Shown here: piece after piece, positions 55,154 to 64,000 of the stretch
How the letters are laid out: each line of letters starts with the position of its first letter
Numbering within the stretch: position 1 is the stretch's first letter
Source of the DNA: Vreelandella zhuhanensis
Lineage (GTDB): Bacteria; Pseudomonadota; Gammaproteobacteria; Pseudomonadales; Halomonadaceae
NCBI RefSeq assembly: GCF_009793355.1
Contig: NZ_WTKP01000001.1
Span: 62,001 to 126,000, forward strand
Length of the DNA: 64,000 nucleotides
Reading direction: 5' to 3'
Notes under the pieces: generated by a model
What the model was told of the DNA's origin: nothing
Seen by the model: only the letters and a program-made list of their open reading frames with translations
Databases searched by the model: none
Program-made: the position numbers and the translations under genes

Positions 55154-55528
55154 ATGGCCAGAGTGCTAGTGGTCGACGATGAACCCAACATCGTACTCTC
55201 GCTGGAATTTCTGATGGAACAGGCTGGGTTTGATGTAGTCACTGCCGAAGATGGGGAAAGTGCCCTGGCATGCGTCAAGGACACAGTACCGGATTTGATT
55301 CTGCTCGATATCAGCTTGCCCGGGATCAGCGGCTTCGATGTCCTCGAGCAGCTTCGTGCTGACAGCGACAAGGCGCATTTGCCCATCATCATGCTTACCG
55401 CCCACGGCCGCGAGGTCGAACGTGAAAAAGGCATGGCATTGGGTGCCGATGATTACATCACCAAGCCATTTTCCACTCAGGCGCTGGTCAGCAAGGTCAA
55501 GGCGCTACTCGCCGAGACGGATAAATGA
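55154..55528 (+). CDS. response regulator, receiver domain only
   Basis: The 124-aa protein is one receiver domain: acidic pair VLVVDDEPNIV (about 5-15), phosphorylated Asp in LILLDISLPGISGFD (about 55), Thr in IIMLTAHGRE and Lys in DYITKPFST. There is no output domain, so it would act through a partner, as CheY-like proteins do. The ATG at 55154 is chosen because the domain starts at once; an in-frame ATG eight codons upstream is possible. It overlaps the next gene by 4 bp, tying it to the exonuclease-fusion and the symporter kinase. Confidence 0.92.
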   Translation: MARVLVVDDEPNIVLSLEFLMEQAGFDVVTAEDGESALACVKDTVPDLILLDISLPGISGFDVLEQLRADSDKAHLPIIMLTAHGREVEREKGMALGADDYITKPFSTQALVSKVKALLAETDK

Positions 55529-57585
55529 CCTCACGCGGCCTGCCCAAACGTCAGAAGCTGATCGGCCTGTGGCTGGCTCTCAGCGGAGTCAGTATTTTTG
55601 GCGGTGCCGTTTTCGCCATGTGGCTCGACGCCCAGCTACAACCCGAAGGCATCACCCGCCTCGCGTTATGGCTAGGCAGTTTTTCCGGTGGCGGAACGAT
55701 TTTTCTGGTGGGTTTGTTGCTCGAACGCATGCTGTTCACTCCCCTGCGTCACCTACAGGTGCAACTGGCCCGGCTGGTGGCCAACCCGGATGCCCGGGAT
55801 GAATATCCCCCGGAAGGCTGGCTGAAAAGCCTGGGTCCCGATTTACGTCGCGTCAGAGAAAGCTGGCGTGCGGATCGTAGCCGTTTAGCCACGGCCCATA
55901 CCGAAGGCGCCCGGAGCGCCGCCCGGATTCGTCAGGAACTGGAAACCTTGCTGCAAGTATTGGACACGCCGTTATTGCTGTGCGACCAACATCGCCGCTT
56001 GATGCTCTTCAACCAGGCTGCGGAAGATTTTTTCGATGGCAATACCAGTCTGGGGTTAGGCAAGCGCCTTGAAGCCCTTCTTCCGGTAGCCAGCCTACAG
56101 GAGGTGCTCAGCCAACTGCCCGCTGACGGTTCTCCACGCGAATTGTTGACTCCCTGTGAAGAACGTTGGCTGAGAGTGGTGCTGCGCCGGGTTCCCGGCA
56201 GTGATGGCGAAACCCTCCTGACCTTCAACGACGCCACCGCCGCCTGGTCGCGTGAAATGGGAATACGCGCCGAACTTGCCGAAATGCTGCCTACCCTGCG
56301 CCGCCACAGCGCCAGTTTGACCAGCGCCGCCGATGCCTTGATCCAGCTACGCGAACAGGGAACACAAAGCATAACGCTGCGTCAGCGTCTGGAAAGTGTC
56401 ATCGATGAAGAAAGCCAGACCCTGGGCGAGAACGTTGCCCGGATGGGCGCACTGCTCGAGGCAATGCACCAGCAGGGCGAACGCCTTACACCCATGTGGT
56501 CCAATGATTTCTGGCAGGCACTCGATGAGCGCCTCGACCCGGAGCATCGCTTGATCACCCCGATCGGCATGCCGTCCTGGTTTCGCGGTGACGCCCCGGC
56601 CTTGATCGCGCTGCTGGATTCCCTGGTGCAGTATCTGAGCGCCTATCTGCCGGACAACGGGTTCGAGGGCGAGGTCTGTCTTGGCAACAAGCGGGTGTAC
56701 CTGGATCTTATATGGCGTGGCAAGCCGATTCCCGAGCGTGAATTAGCCAACTGGTGCCAGCAAGACTTACCATCGCTTCCGCTCAACCCCAAGGTCAGCG
56801 ACGTGCTGCGCCAGCATGCCAGCGATATCTGGAGCCTGGCCGACCCGGGTGGCGAATACGCCCGGCTGCGCCTGCCCTTGCCGGCTACCGAGCGCGTTGG
56901 TGCACCCCGGGGACAAACCCAACCCCGCCCGGAATTTCACGATTTCGGTATTGCTGATCTGCCGCCTCCCGATGAAGCCTTGGCCAGCCGCAGCCTGCGC
57001 AGCCTGGAAGTCGTCGCCTTCGATACCGAAACCACCGGGCTGGAGTTACGCCGGGGTGATAGCGTGATTAGTCTGGGCGCCTGCCGGGTGGTCAACGCCC
57101 GTTTGCTGGCAAGCGAGGTATTCGATCAGAAAGTCGATCCTAAACGTCCCATCCCGCCAGCCAGCACCGCAATTCACGGGCTCACCGATGCCGATGTCGC
57201 CGGGGCACCCCCGCTGGACATCGTCCTGGCACGCTTTCGCGATTACGTGGGCGAGGCCGTTCTGCTGGCGCATAATGCGGCCTTCGATATGCTTGCCATC
57301 AGCCAGAAGGGGGTCGATTTCGATATTCCTGTCCTGGATACCCTGCTGATTTCGCGAGCGCTCGACGAGGCTATCGATGGACACGACCTGGACAGCCTGG
57401 CCCAGCGTTACGACCTGGAATTTCCGCCCGGCACGCGCCACACTGCCTTGGGCGATGCGCGAGTTACCGCTGAGCTTTGGCTGGCCTTGCTACCCCGTCT
57501 GGAAGCGCGTGGCATCGACACCCTGGAGCAATTGCTTGCGCTTCAGTCCAATGCCTTCGACAAGCAGGACGCCAGCGCCTCATGA
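55525..57585 (+). CDS. membrane protein: degenerate kinase-like region fused to DnaQ-type 3'-5' exonuclease
   Basis: The 686-aa protein has two membrane segments (about 12-34 and 47-68), a HAMP-like and helical linker, a PAS-like part (about 140-240) and a region about 245-450 laid out like a histidine kinase core but without a recognisable phospho-His motif, N box or G boxes. Residues 493-680 are a DEDDh exonuclease: FDTETTGLE (Asp500, Glu502), HNAAFDMLA (Asp588) and HTALGDARVTAE (His639, Asp644), all intact. Exonuclease genes of this sort are known next to CbrA/CrbS-type sensors. It overlaps genes on both sides by 4 bp (ATGA). Confidence 0.85.
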   Translation: MTSRGLPKRQKLIGLWLALSGVSIFGGAVFAMWLDAQLQPEGITRLALWLGSFSGGGTIFLVGLLLERMLFTPLRHLQVQLARLVANPDARDEYPPEGWLKSLGPDLRRVRESWRADRSRLATAHTEGARSAARIRQELETLLQVLDTPLLLCDQHRRLMLFNQAAEDFFDGNTSLGLGKRLEALLPVASLQEVLSQLPADGSPRELLTPCEERWLRVVLRRVPGSDGETLLTFNDATAAWSREMGIRAELAEMLPTLRRHSASLTSAADALIQLREQGTQSITLRQRLESVIDEESQTLGENVARMGALLEAMHQQGERLTPMWSNDFWQALDERLDPEHRLITPIGMPSWFRGDAPALIALLDSLVQYLSAYLPDNGFEGEVCLGNKRVYLDLIWRGKPIPERELANWCQQDLPSLPLNPKVSDVLRQHASDIWSLADPGGEYARLRLPLPATERVGAPRGQTQPRPEFHDFGIADLPPPDEALASRSLRSLEVVAFDTETTGLELRRGDSVISLGACRVVNARLLASEVFDQKVDPKRPIPPASTAIHGLTDADVAGAPPLDIVLARFRDYVGEAVLLAHNAAFDMLAISQKGVDFDIPVLDTLLISRALDEAIDGHDLDSLAQRYDLEFPPGTRHTALGDARVTAELWLALLPRLEARGIDTLEQLLALQSNAFDKQDASAS

Positions 57586-57797
57586 GTATCACACCTCAAC
57601 ATCGGCCGCGTCGCGTTCAGGAGCGTCTTGTCGCGCTGATCATCGTCGCTTTGCTGCTGTTCTGCCCGCCGTTGCTGTTGGTGATAGTCGCCCTGCCCGC
57701 CGCAGGATTGTCCTGGTTGCCACTGTATATTTTCATCGCCTGGGCCACGCTTATCGGCTTGACCGCCTGGTTGATGGAAGACGGTTCAAAGCACTGA
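57582..57797 (+). CDS. small membrane protein, 71 aa, partner of the symporter kinase
   Basis: The ATG at 57582 overlaps the exonuclease-fusion stop (ATGA). The protein has a basic start (MSITPQHRPRRVQERL) and two membrane segments (about 18-38 and 42-62) with WLMEDGSKH at the end. Its size and place, one base before a sodium:solute symporter-type gene, resemble the short helper subunits such as DUF4212 or DUF485 proteins encoded with acetate-type symporters. I cannot assign it to one of them. Confidence 0.75.
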   Translation: MSITPQHRPRRVQERLVALIIVALLLFCPPLLLVIVALPAAGLSWLPLYIFIAWATLIGLTAWLMEDGSKH

Positions 57798-57798
57798 A

Positions 57799-60588
57799 AT
57801 GCGTACTGATCCGGTCATCTTAAGCGTTGCCTTCGGCTACCTGGCATTGCTGTTCGTGGTGGCGGCCTGGGGAGACCGGCGCGCCGAACAGGGTCGCTCG
57901 TTAATCGGCTCCCCCACCGTTTACGCCCTTTCGATCGCGGTTTACTGCACTGCCTGGACGTTTTACGGCAGTGTCGGCCGCGCCGCCGAGCACGGCCCCA
58001 GCTTCCTGTTGATTTACCTCGGCCCGACACTCGCCATGCTGATGGCGCCACTGCTAATACGCAAGATGGTGCGCATCGCCGCTCGCCAACGCATTACCTC
58101 GATCGCCGATTTCATCAGTGCGCGTTATGGCAAAAGCTCAAGCCTGGGTGCCCTGGTCGCCTTGTTCGCCCTGGTCACCATCACGCCCTATATCGCCTTG
58201 CAGCTGAAAGCCATCACCGTCAGTCATGCGGTTCTGGTCAATTATCCCGTTTCTGCCGATACCAGCCTGATCGATGAAGCCTTCTGGATGGACAAGTCCT
58301 TTTGGGTAGCCTTGGTGCTGGCGGTGTTCATCATCCTGTTCGGAACTCGGCACCTGGATGCCAGCGAGCGTCATGAAGGCATGGTTGCGGCCATTGCCCT
58401 GGAATCCTTGGTCAAACTCATCGCCTTTCTGGCGGTGGGCATCTTCGTGGTATTCGTCATGTTCGAAGGCCCTGGCGAGCTGTTCGGTCAGGTTGCCGCC
58501 ACGCCGGAACTGGCCCAGGCCATGAGCCTTGAATCGGTTCCCGGTGGCGCCACCGGCTGGGTCGGGATGTTACTGCTAGCGTTTCTGGCATTTTTCACCC
58601 TGCCACGCCAATTCCAGGTGCTGGTGGTGGAGAATGTCGATGAACAGCATTTGAAGCGTGCCAGTTGGCTGTTTCCGCTTTATCTGCTGGCAATCAATCT
58701 GTTCGTGATCCCCATCGCCATGGCGGGTCTGTTGCTTGGCGGCCTCAGCGGTGACCCGGACAGTTTCGTGCTCACCCTGCCGCTTTCCACCGGTTCGGAA
58801 GGCTTGCCTTTGCTGGTATTTATCGGCGGGCTCTCGGCGGCTACCGGTATGGTGATCGTCGAGACCATTGCGCTTTCGACCATGGTCAGCAACCAGCTGA
58901 TCATGCCGTTGTTGCTGCGCTCAAAACGACTTCATTTAGGCACCAAAGGAGAGCTGGCCGGATGGCTGCTGGGCATACGCCGGGTGGCGATCGTATTGAT
59001 CTTGCTGCTGGGGTATCTGTATCACGCCCTGATCGGTGATGCCTATAGCCTGGTGACGATTGGATTGGTTTCATTCGCCGGCGTGGCGCAATTCGCTCCG
59101 GCGCTGCTTATCGGTCTTTATTGGCGTGGCGCCACCCATCAGGGAGCGACACTCGGACTTATCGCCGGCTTCATGGTATGGGCCTATACCCTGTTGATAC
59201 CCGGCTTCGTTCAATCCGGCTGGTTGGATGCCGGCTTGATCAACCAGGGCCCCTGGGGCATTGGCTGGTTGCGGCCCTATGCCTTGTTCGGTCTGGAAGG
59301 CTGGGATATTTACACCCATTCCCTGCTCTGGAGTCTGTTGGCCAACGTCGGTCTGCTCGCCGGCGTCTCATTGTTCACTCGCCAGACGCCTCTGGAACAG
59401 ACCCAGGCGGCGCTGTTCACAGAGGCGATGAATCCCAACCTTCAGGCTACCTCTCTGTGGCATGGCAAGACCACTCAGGGCGAGTTACGTGAGCTGCTGA
59501 GCCGTTATCTGGGCATACCCGCCACCCGGCGTGTGTTTGCCGTTTCAACCCACCAGGCCACGACATCGCTTTCCCCTACCTTGGACGACAATGAGCAACC
59601 GGCTTCCACCGAGCTTATCACGCGCGCCGAGCAGGCCTTGGCCGGCTCTTTGGGCAGTGCTTCGGCCCGTGTGCTGATCAATTCAGTGGTGCGCGGTGAA
59701 GCTCTCGACCTGGAATCGATTCTCAGCATTCTCGACACTACCTCGCAAACGCTCGAGTATAATCGTCGCCTGGAGCAAAAATCCCAGGAGCTGGCGCGTA
59801 TCGGCGAGGAATTGCGCGGCGCCAACGAGCGACTGCGGGAACTCGACCGTTTGAAGGATGAGTTTGTGGCCATGGTCAGCCATGAGTTGCGCACACCACT
59901 GACCTCGATACGCGCCTTTGCCGAAATCCTGCGTGACGGCGAGAACCTTCCCGACGAGAAGAGACGTCATTTTCTAGGCGTTATCGTGCATGAAAGCCAG
60001 CGCCTGTCGCGGTTGATAGAAGAGATTCTCGATCTGGCGCGACTGGAAAGTGGACGCCTGACCTTGAACCCCCAACCGCTGGATCTGGCGCACCTGGCAC
60101 GCCACAGCGTGGATGCCATCGCGCGGCTGCAGGAAAATCGTGGGGTCAGGTTGAGAATGCAATTGGAGGCGGAACCAGCACCGATCATCGGCGATCCAGA
60201 TCGCCTCGAACAGGTCATCATCAATCTACTCGACAATGCCGGCAAGTTTGCCGATGACACAGCCCCTGAAGTGTTGCTGAGGGTTTACCGCCACAAGAAA
60301 CACTATCGTCTGAGCGTGGAAGACAACGGCCCCGGCATCAGTGAAGACGAACGCGAACGCGTGTTCGAAAAGTTTCACCAGATTCAGCAGCACGAAGAGG
60401 AAAAAACTCGTGGAAGACCCAAAGGCAGCGGTCTGGGCTTGCCGATCAGCCGAGGTATCGTGGCACAACTCGGAGGGCGTCTCTGGGTGGAAGATGGCGC
60501 TTCCCTAGGCGGCGCCAGCTTGATCATGGAGCTACCCGAAGCACCGCCGAAAGAGCCTGCGTCTTCGGAAAAGCCAACCGTCACCTAA
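57799..60588 (+). CDS. CbrA/CrbS-like sodium:solute symporter-histidine kinase
   Basis: The 929-aa sensor joins a 12-13-segment SLC5-type symporter domain (about 1-510, with YCTAWTFYGSVGRAAEHGP and RQRITSIADFISARYGKSS) to a linker and a kinase core: phospho-His in VAMVSHELRTPLTSIRAF, N box IINLLDNAGKFA, and ATP lid DNGPGISEDERERVFEKF with GSGLGLPISR. No receiver domain follows. CbrA in Pseudomonas senses histidine and carbon-nitrogen balance, and CrbS senses acetate in Vibrio; the ligand here is unknown. The receiver-only regulator at 55154 is the most likely partner in this cluster. Confidence 0.92.
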   Translation: MRTDPVILSVAFGYLALLFVVAAWGDRRAEQGRSLIGSPTVYALSIAVYCTAWTFYGSVGRAAEHGPSFLLIYLGPTLAMLMAPLLIRKMVRIAARQRITSIADFISARYGKSSSLGALVALFALVTITPYIALQLKAITVSHAVLVNYPVSADTSLIDEAFWMDKSFWVALVLAVFIILFGTRHLDASERHEGMVAAIALESLVKLIAFLAVGIFVVFVMFEGPGELFGQVAATPELAQAMSLESVPGGATGWVGMLLLAFLAFFTLPRQFQVLVVENVDEQHLKRASWLFPLYLLAINLFVIPIAMAGLLLGGLSGDPDSFVLTLPLSTGSEGLPLLVFIGGLSAATGMVIVETIALSTMVSNQLIMPLLLRSKRLHLGTKGELAGWLLGIRRVAIVLILLLGYLYHALIGDAYSLVTIGLVSFAGVAQFAPALLIGLYWRGATHQGATLGLIAGFMVWAYTLLIPGFVQSGWLDAGLINQGPWGIGWLRPYALFGLEGWDIYTHSLLWSLLANVGLLAGVSLFTRQTPLEQTQAALFTEAMNPNLQATSLWHGKTTQGELRELLSRYLGIPATRRVFAVSTHQATTSLSPTLDDNEQPASTELITRAEQALAGSLGSASARVLINSVVRGEALDLESILSILDTTSQTLEYNRRLEQKSQELARIGEELRGANERLRELDRLKDEFVAMVSHELRTPLTSIRAFAEILRDGENLPDEKRRHFLGVIVHESQRLSRLIEEILDLARLESGRLTLNPQPLDLAHLARHSVDAIARLQENRGVRLRMQLEAEPAPIIGDPDRLEQVIINLLDNAGKFADDTAPEVLLRVYRHKKHYRLSVEDNGPGISEDERERVFEKFHQIQQHEEEKTRGRPKGSGLGLPISRGIVAQLGGRLWVEDGASLGGASLIMELPEAPPKEPASSEKPTVT

Positions 60589-61727
60589 CGACGATGCGCC
60601 TGTTCCTGAGCGATACTCACCAGCCGCTTGATCTGCTGAAGATCGAACTTGAGCATATGCCGTTGATCGTCCCGCAGCCGTGCCATATCCACCCAGCCAT
60701 CCGCCATCTGCCCCAGCGTAAGGTTGCGACGTTGCTGGTCGAGAAGCAGTTGTTGCAAGCGCTCGAATCCCGCCCGCAAAGTGCTCGCCTGCGAGGTCGA
60801 AAGCGCATCGCACTGGCTACCCAGCACTATCAAGCGCTTGTGGGTGGATATCTCTCGACAGCCATACACCAGAGCCAGTAAACGCACCGCACTGACCAGT
60901 GGCATCAAGCCTTGGCGCTTGAGATTCAGGGCATTTTCATGCGGTGCCTGAGCATCGTGAATCGCATTGATTCGCCCCAACCTATCCAGTGCCACAGGCA
61001 GTTCATTGAGCAGCGCCGCCATTTCATCCAGGAACAACTTGGCCACAGGCAATAGCGTCATCACACTGTCGCCTAGCCGGGTTGCCAGGCCTTGCTCGCC
61101 ATATACCGGAAAAAAGTCCAGCAGGATATTGGTCTGCTGCACCCTTTTGACACGCCTATCATCGCTCCACAAGGCAAGCTGCTCGTGCCATTCATGCGCA
61201 CGCTTACGCCACATTGGCCAACGCGCCATCACATGCCCATGACACAGGGGAATTCCTGCCTCATCCAGCCGTTGAGTAAAACGTTCACCCAGCGCCTGAA
61301 AGTAGCCATCAATTTCAAGGTGGCGTGAGTCAGGATAATCCTCGATGATCATGGCATTGTCTTGATCCGGCCCCAGCAGGCTTTCGTGACGCGCAGCCGA
61401 GCCCAGGGTCAAGACACAGAACGACACCGGGGGCAAACCCCAGCCCTGTCCTTGCATTTCATTGAGAGAAAGTGAAATGGCTTCGCGGTAGAGCCAGTCG
61501 TTATGGTCACTGATGACTTGGCTGATCCGCCAGGCAGGCAACTCATAACGCACCAGAACATCCACCAGGTGAGGTTGCCAGGCGTAAGCATCGGCAAGCT
61601 CCCTGACGTCCAACAAGGATTGTGTGGAAAAGAGGCTTGCCAGCGGCCCCATGAAAGCCTGCCGGTTGAGTTGGCCATGCTCCGAAAAAAGCGCCCGCCA
61701 AGGGGAAGCCCGATGCATGAGACGCAT
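60585..61727 (-). CDS. DUF294-type putative nucleotidyltransferase
   Basis: The 380-aa protein has a nucleotidyltransferase-like core with VLTLGSAARHESLLGPDQDN (about 106-125), the GlnD-like GS...R.E...DQDN motif of DUF294, and a C-terminal substrate-binding-like helical domain (DUF294_C). The cyclic-nucleotide-binding and CBS domains often found in front of this pair are missing. Such genes commonly stand beside CbrA/CrbS or acetate-symporter clusters, as here, suggesting a link to the sensor's pathway. It is convergent with the symporter kinase, stops overlapping by 4 bp. Confidence 0.8.
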   Translation of the reverse strand: MRLMHRASPWRALFSEHGQLNRQAFMGPLASLFSTQSLLDVRELADAYAWQPHLVDVLVRYELPAWRISQVISDHNDWLYREAISLSLNEMQGQGWGLPPVSFCVLTLGSAARHESLLGPDQDNAMIIEDYPDSRHLEIDGYFQALGERFTQRLDEAGIPLCHGHVMARWPMWRKRAHEWHEQLALWSDDRRVKRVQQTNILLDFFPVYGEQGLATRLGDSVMTLLPVAKLFLDEMAALLNELPVALDRLGRINAIHDAQAPHENALNLKRQGLMPLVSAVRLLALVYGCREISTHKRLIVLGSQCDALSTSQASTLRAGFERLQQLLLDQQRRNLTLGQMADGWVDMARLRDDQRHMLKFDLQQIKRLVSIAQEQAHRR

Positions 61728-61749
61728 GCGCTACTCCTTCGCGGACGTT

Positions 61750-62094
61750 TTAGTTGCCTTCGGGGGAGCTTGCTTGAGGGGATGAGCCTTGCTGACGGGG
61801 ATCGAGCTCGAACATCCCATCGCCGACTTCATCGATATAACGCTGCGCCTTGCTCACCATCAAGGCATCGCAGGCTTCGCGTCCGGGAAGGCTGTCGGAA
61901 CGTTCAAATCGATGTTCGAGCGTATGCCCCTCTGTCTGCGGATATTGGATCCAGCCACTGACCCGAAACTGCCCACCTTGCTCTTCAGGCTGCGAGATGA
62001 TCAGGTAGCCCTTGTAGGCCACCGGCTCGGCCGCTTCGGGGCTTTGTGCATTGCTTTCGGCGTTGAACAAGCCGGAAAAAAGTTTTTTCAGCAT
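61750..62094 (-). CDS. HlyU family protein
   Basis: The 114-aa protein fits the PF10115 HlyU family: start MLKKLFSGLF, core PVAYKGYLIISQPEEQGGQF and on to RVSGWIQ, then EHRFERSD and SKAQRYIDEVGDGMF. Despite the name this family is not the ArsR-type HlyU of Vibrio, and its function is unclear. The ATG at 62094 has GGAGG upstream, preferred over the longer in-frame opening at 62136. It lies 22 bp upstream of the DUF294 gene on the same strand. Confidence 0.78.
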   Translation of the reverse strand: MLKKLFSGLFNAESNAQSPEAAEPVAYKGYLIISQPEEQGGQFRVSGWIQYPQTEGHTLEHRFERSDSLPGREACDALMVSKAQRYIDEVGDGMFELDPRQQGSSPQASSPEGN

Positions 62095-62114
62095 CCTACC
62101 CTCCATGTCGCCGG

Positions 62115-62144
62115 CTGCATCGGCGGGCAACCCCACCGATGCAG
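62115..62144 (-). other. strong hairpin between argG and the HlyU gene
   Basis: The arms ctgcatcgg (62115-62123) and ccgatgcag (62136-62144) pair perfectly over 9 bp, with an inner ggg/ccc. There is no T run, so it is more likely an RNA-processing or attenuating hairpin than an intrinsic terminator. Confidence 0.45.
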
Positions 62145-62162
62145 AGGCATCAAGGCAACGGA

Positions 62163-63383
<1,221 letters not shown>

Positions 63384-63451
63384 TCTCTGCTCCTTCGTTC
63401 ACCGGAAACCGACACCCTGATAGCGGTGTCAGGACATTGGGATAAACCCCA

Positions 63452-63457
63452 AGTATA
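63452..63457 (-). promoter_or_regulatory. -10 candidate for argG
   Basis: The minus-strand hexamer TATACT lies about 70 bp before the argG ATG. A TTCGCT 15 bp upstream is a poor -35, so confidence is low. Confidence 0.3.
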
Positions 63458-63588
63458 GCGCTCTGAATGCTCAGCGAATACCGCCGACGACGATCCTGCA
63501 TCAAAGCTGCTAGAATCGATTACCGAGGCGCGGATTCGCGCCACTCATCATCCGCCGACTCGTTACCCCGCCTCACAAGGAGAGCTGC

Positions 63589-64000
63589 ATGAGCGAGGCA
63601 ATCGCCCGCGACTTAATGGCCCAACGTTTTCGCAGTTATTTGCCGGTCGTGATCGACCTGGAAACCGGCGGTTTCAATGCCCAAGGGGATGCAATTCTTG
63701 AGATTGCCGCGGTCACGCTGACCATGGACCCGGAAGGCAATCTGCTACCCGACGCCACCTATTCCTACCACACCCACCCCTTCGAGGGGGCCAATGTGGA
63801 GCAGTCGGCGCTCGATTTTACCGGGATAAACCTGGATGATCCCTTGCGGAGTCAAGTCGCGCTGACCGAAGCTCAGGCCCTGGGAGAGATCTTTCGCCCG
63901 GTACGCAAGGCACTCAAGGCGCATGGCTGCACAAGGGCGGTGTTGGTTGGCCATAACGCCGCCTTTGACCATGGTTTCCTGAATGCGGCGGTGAATCGCT
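63589..64000 (+). CDS. rnt: ribonuclease T, N-terminal 137 residues (runs off right edge)
   Basis: The fragment matches RNase T, a DEDDh 3'-5' exoribonuclease that trims tRNA and other stable RNAs. The start MSEAIARDLMAQRFRSYLPV is followed by catalytic VVIDLETGGFN (Asp and Glu, about 20-30), IFRPVRKALKAHGC and LVGHNAAFDHGFLNAAVNR with the next catalytic Asp. The final His/Asp motif is beyond the window. AAGGAGAG precedes the ATG at 63589. Confidence 0.94.
   Translation, partial: MSEAIARDLMAQRFRSYLPVVIDLETGGFNAQGDAILEIAAVTLTMDPEGNLLPDATYSYHTHPFEGANVEQSALDFTGINLDDPLRSQVALTEAQALGEIFRPVRKALKAHGCTRAVLVGHNAAFDHGFLNAAVNR

Overview
The window is GC-rich, gene-dense chromosomal DNA from a gammaproteobacterium, most likely a halophile of the Halomonadaceae (Halomonas and relatives). 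The pointers are a TyrA-AroA fusion in a gyrA-serC-pheA-tyrA/aroA-cmk-rpsA run, an MvaT-type (Pseudomonas-like) H-NS analogue, a BCCT compatible-solute carrier, the pilA/pilBCD-coaE-yacG order and a complete rsx/rnf operon. The genus assignment is an inference from gene content only.

Layout. 1-3.8 kb is an accessory stretch beside tRNA-Pro(GGG): the start of a CheB-methylesterase-like protein running off the left edge, a short signal-peptide ORF that looks broken, a Crp/Fnr regulator, a complete IS1595-family insertion sequence with 24-bp inverted repeats and a perfect 8-bp target duplication, a DUF1654 gene and an unknown small gene. 3.9-16.9 kb carries a BCCT transporter, an inositol-monophosphatase-family enzyme, an ABC exporter, a lipoprotein, two tandem P-type cation ATPases and the helicase HrpB. 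17.0-19.9 kb is an arsenate-resistance pair (GAPDH plus ArsJ) with a convergent RutR-like TetR regulator; the TetR gene diverges from a secreted dienelactone-hydrolase-like protein across two palindromes. 20.9-27.9 kb holds a CigR/RcnB-like protein, the type IV pilus genes pilA and pilBCD, coaE, yacG and a Tus-like protein. 27.9-30.0 kb is an AT-richer patch with mvaT, an AraC/GyrI-type regulator and a protein resembling only the MvaT oligomerisation segment.

30.3-40.2 kb is a minus-strand housekeeping run for aromatic amino acids, serine, gyrase A, CMP kinase and ribosomal protein S1. 40.5-45.3 kb has rdgC, an acyltransferase, a small unknown gene and metG. 45.4-54.6 kb has a CHASE4-GGDEF diguanylate cyclase overlapping rsxA, then rsxABCDGE and nth. 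Between rsxE and nth lies the most notable object here: an IscB (PLMP-RuvC-HNH) RNA-guided nuclease gene preceded by a structured, roughly 280-nt omega-RNA/HEARO-type leader. It has no transposase, and its putative guide is copied from the 3' end of rsxE. 54.8-61.7 kb is a sensory cluster: a receiver-only response regulator, a membrane protein joining a degenerate histidine-kinase-like region to a DnaQ-type exonuclease, a 71-aa membrane protein, a CbrA/CrbS-like solute-symporter histidine kinase, and a convergent DUF294 nucleotidyltransferase-like gene. The window ends with an HlyU-family protein, argG and the 5' part of rnt.

I found no CRISPR array, rRNA, prophage or integrase gene.
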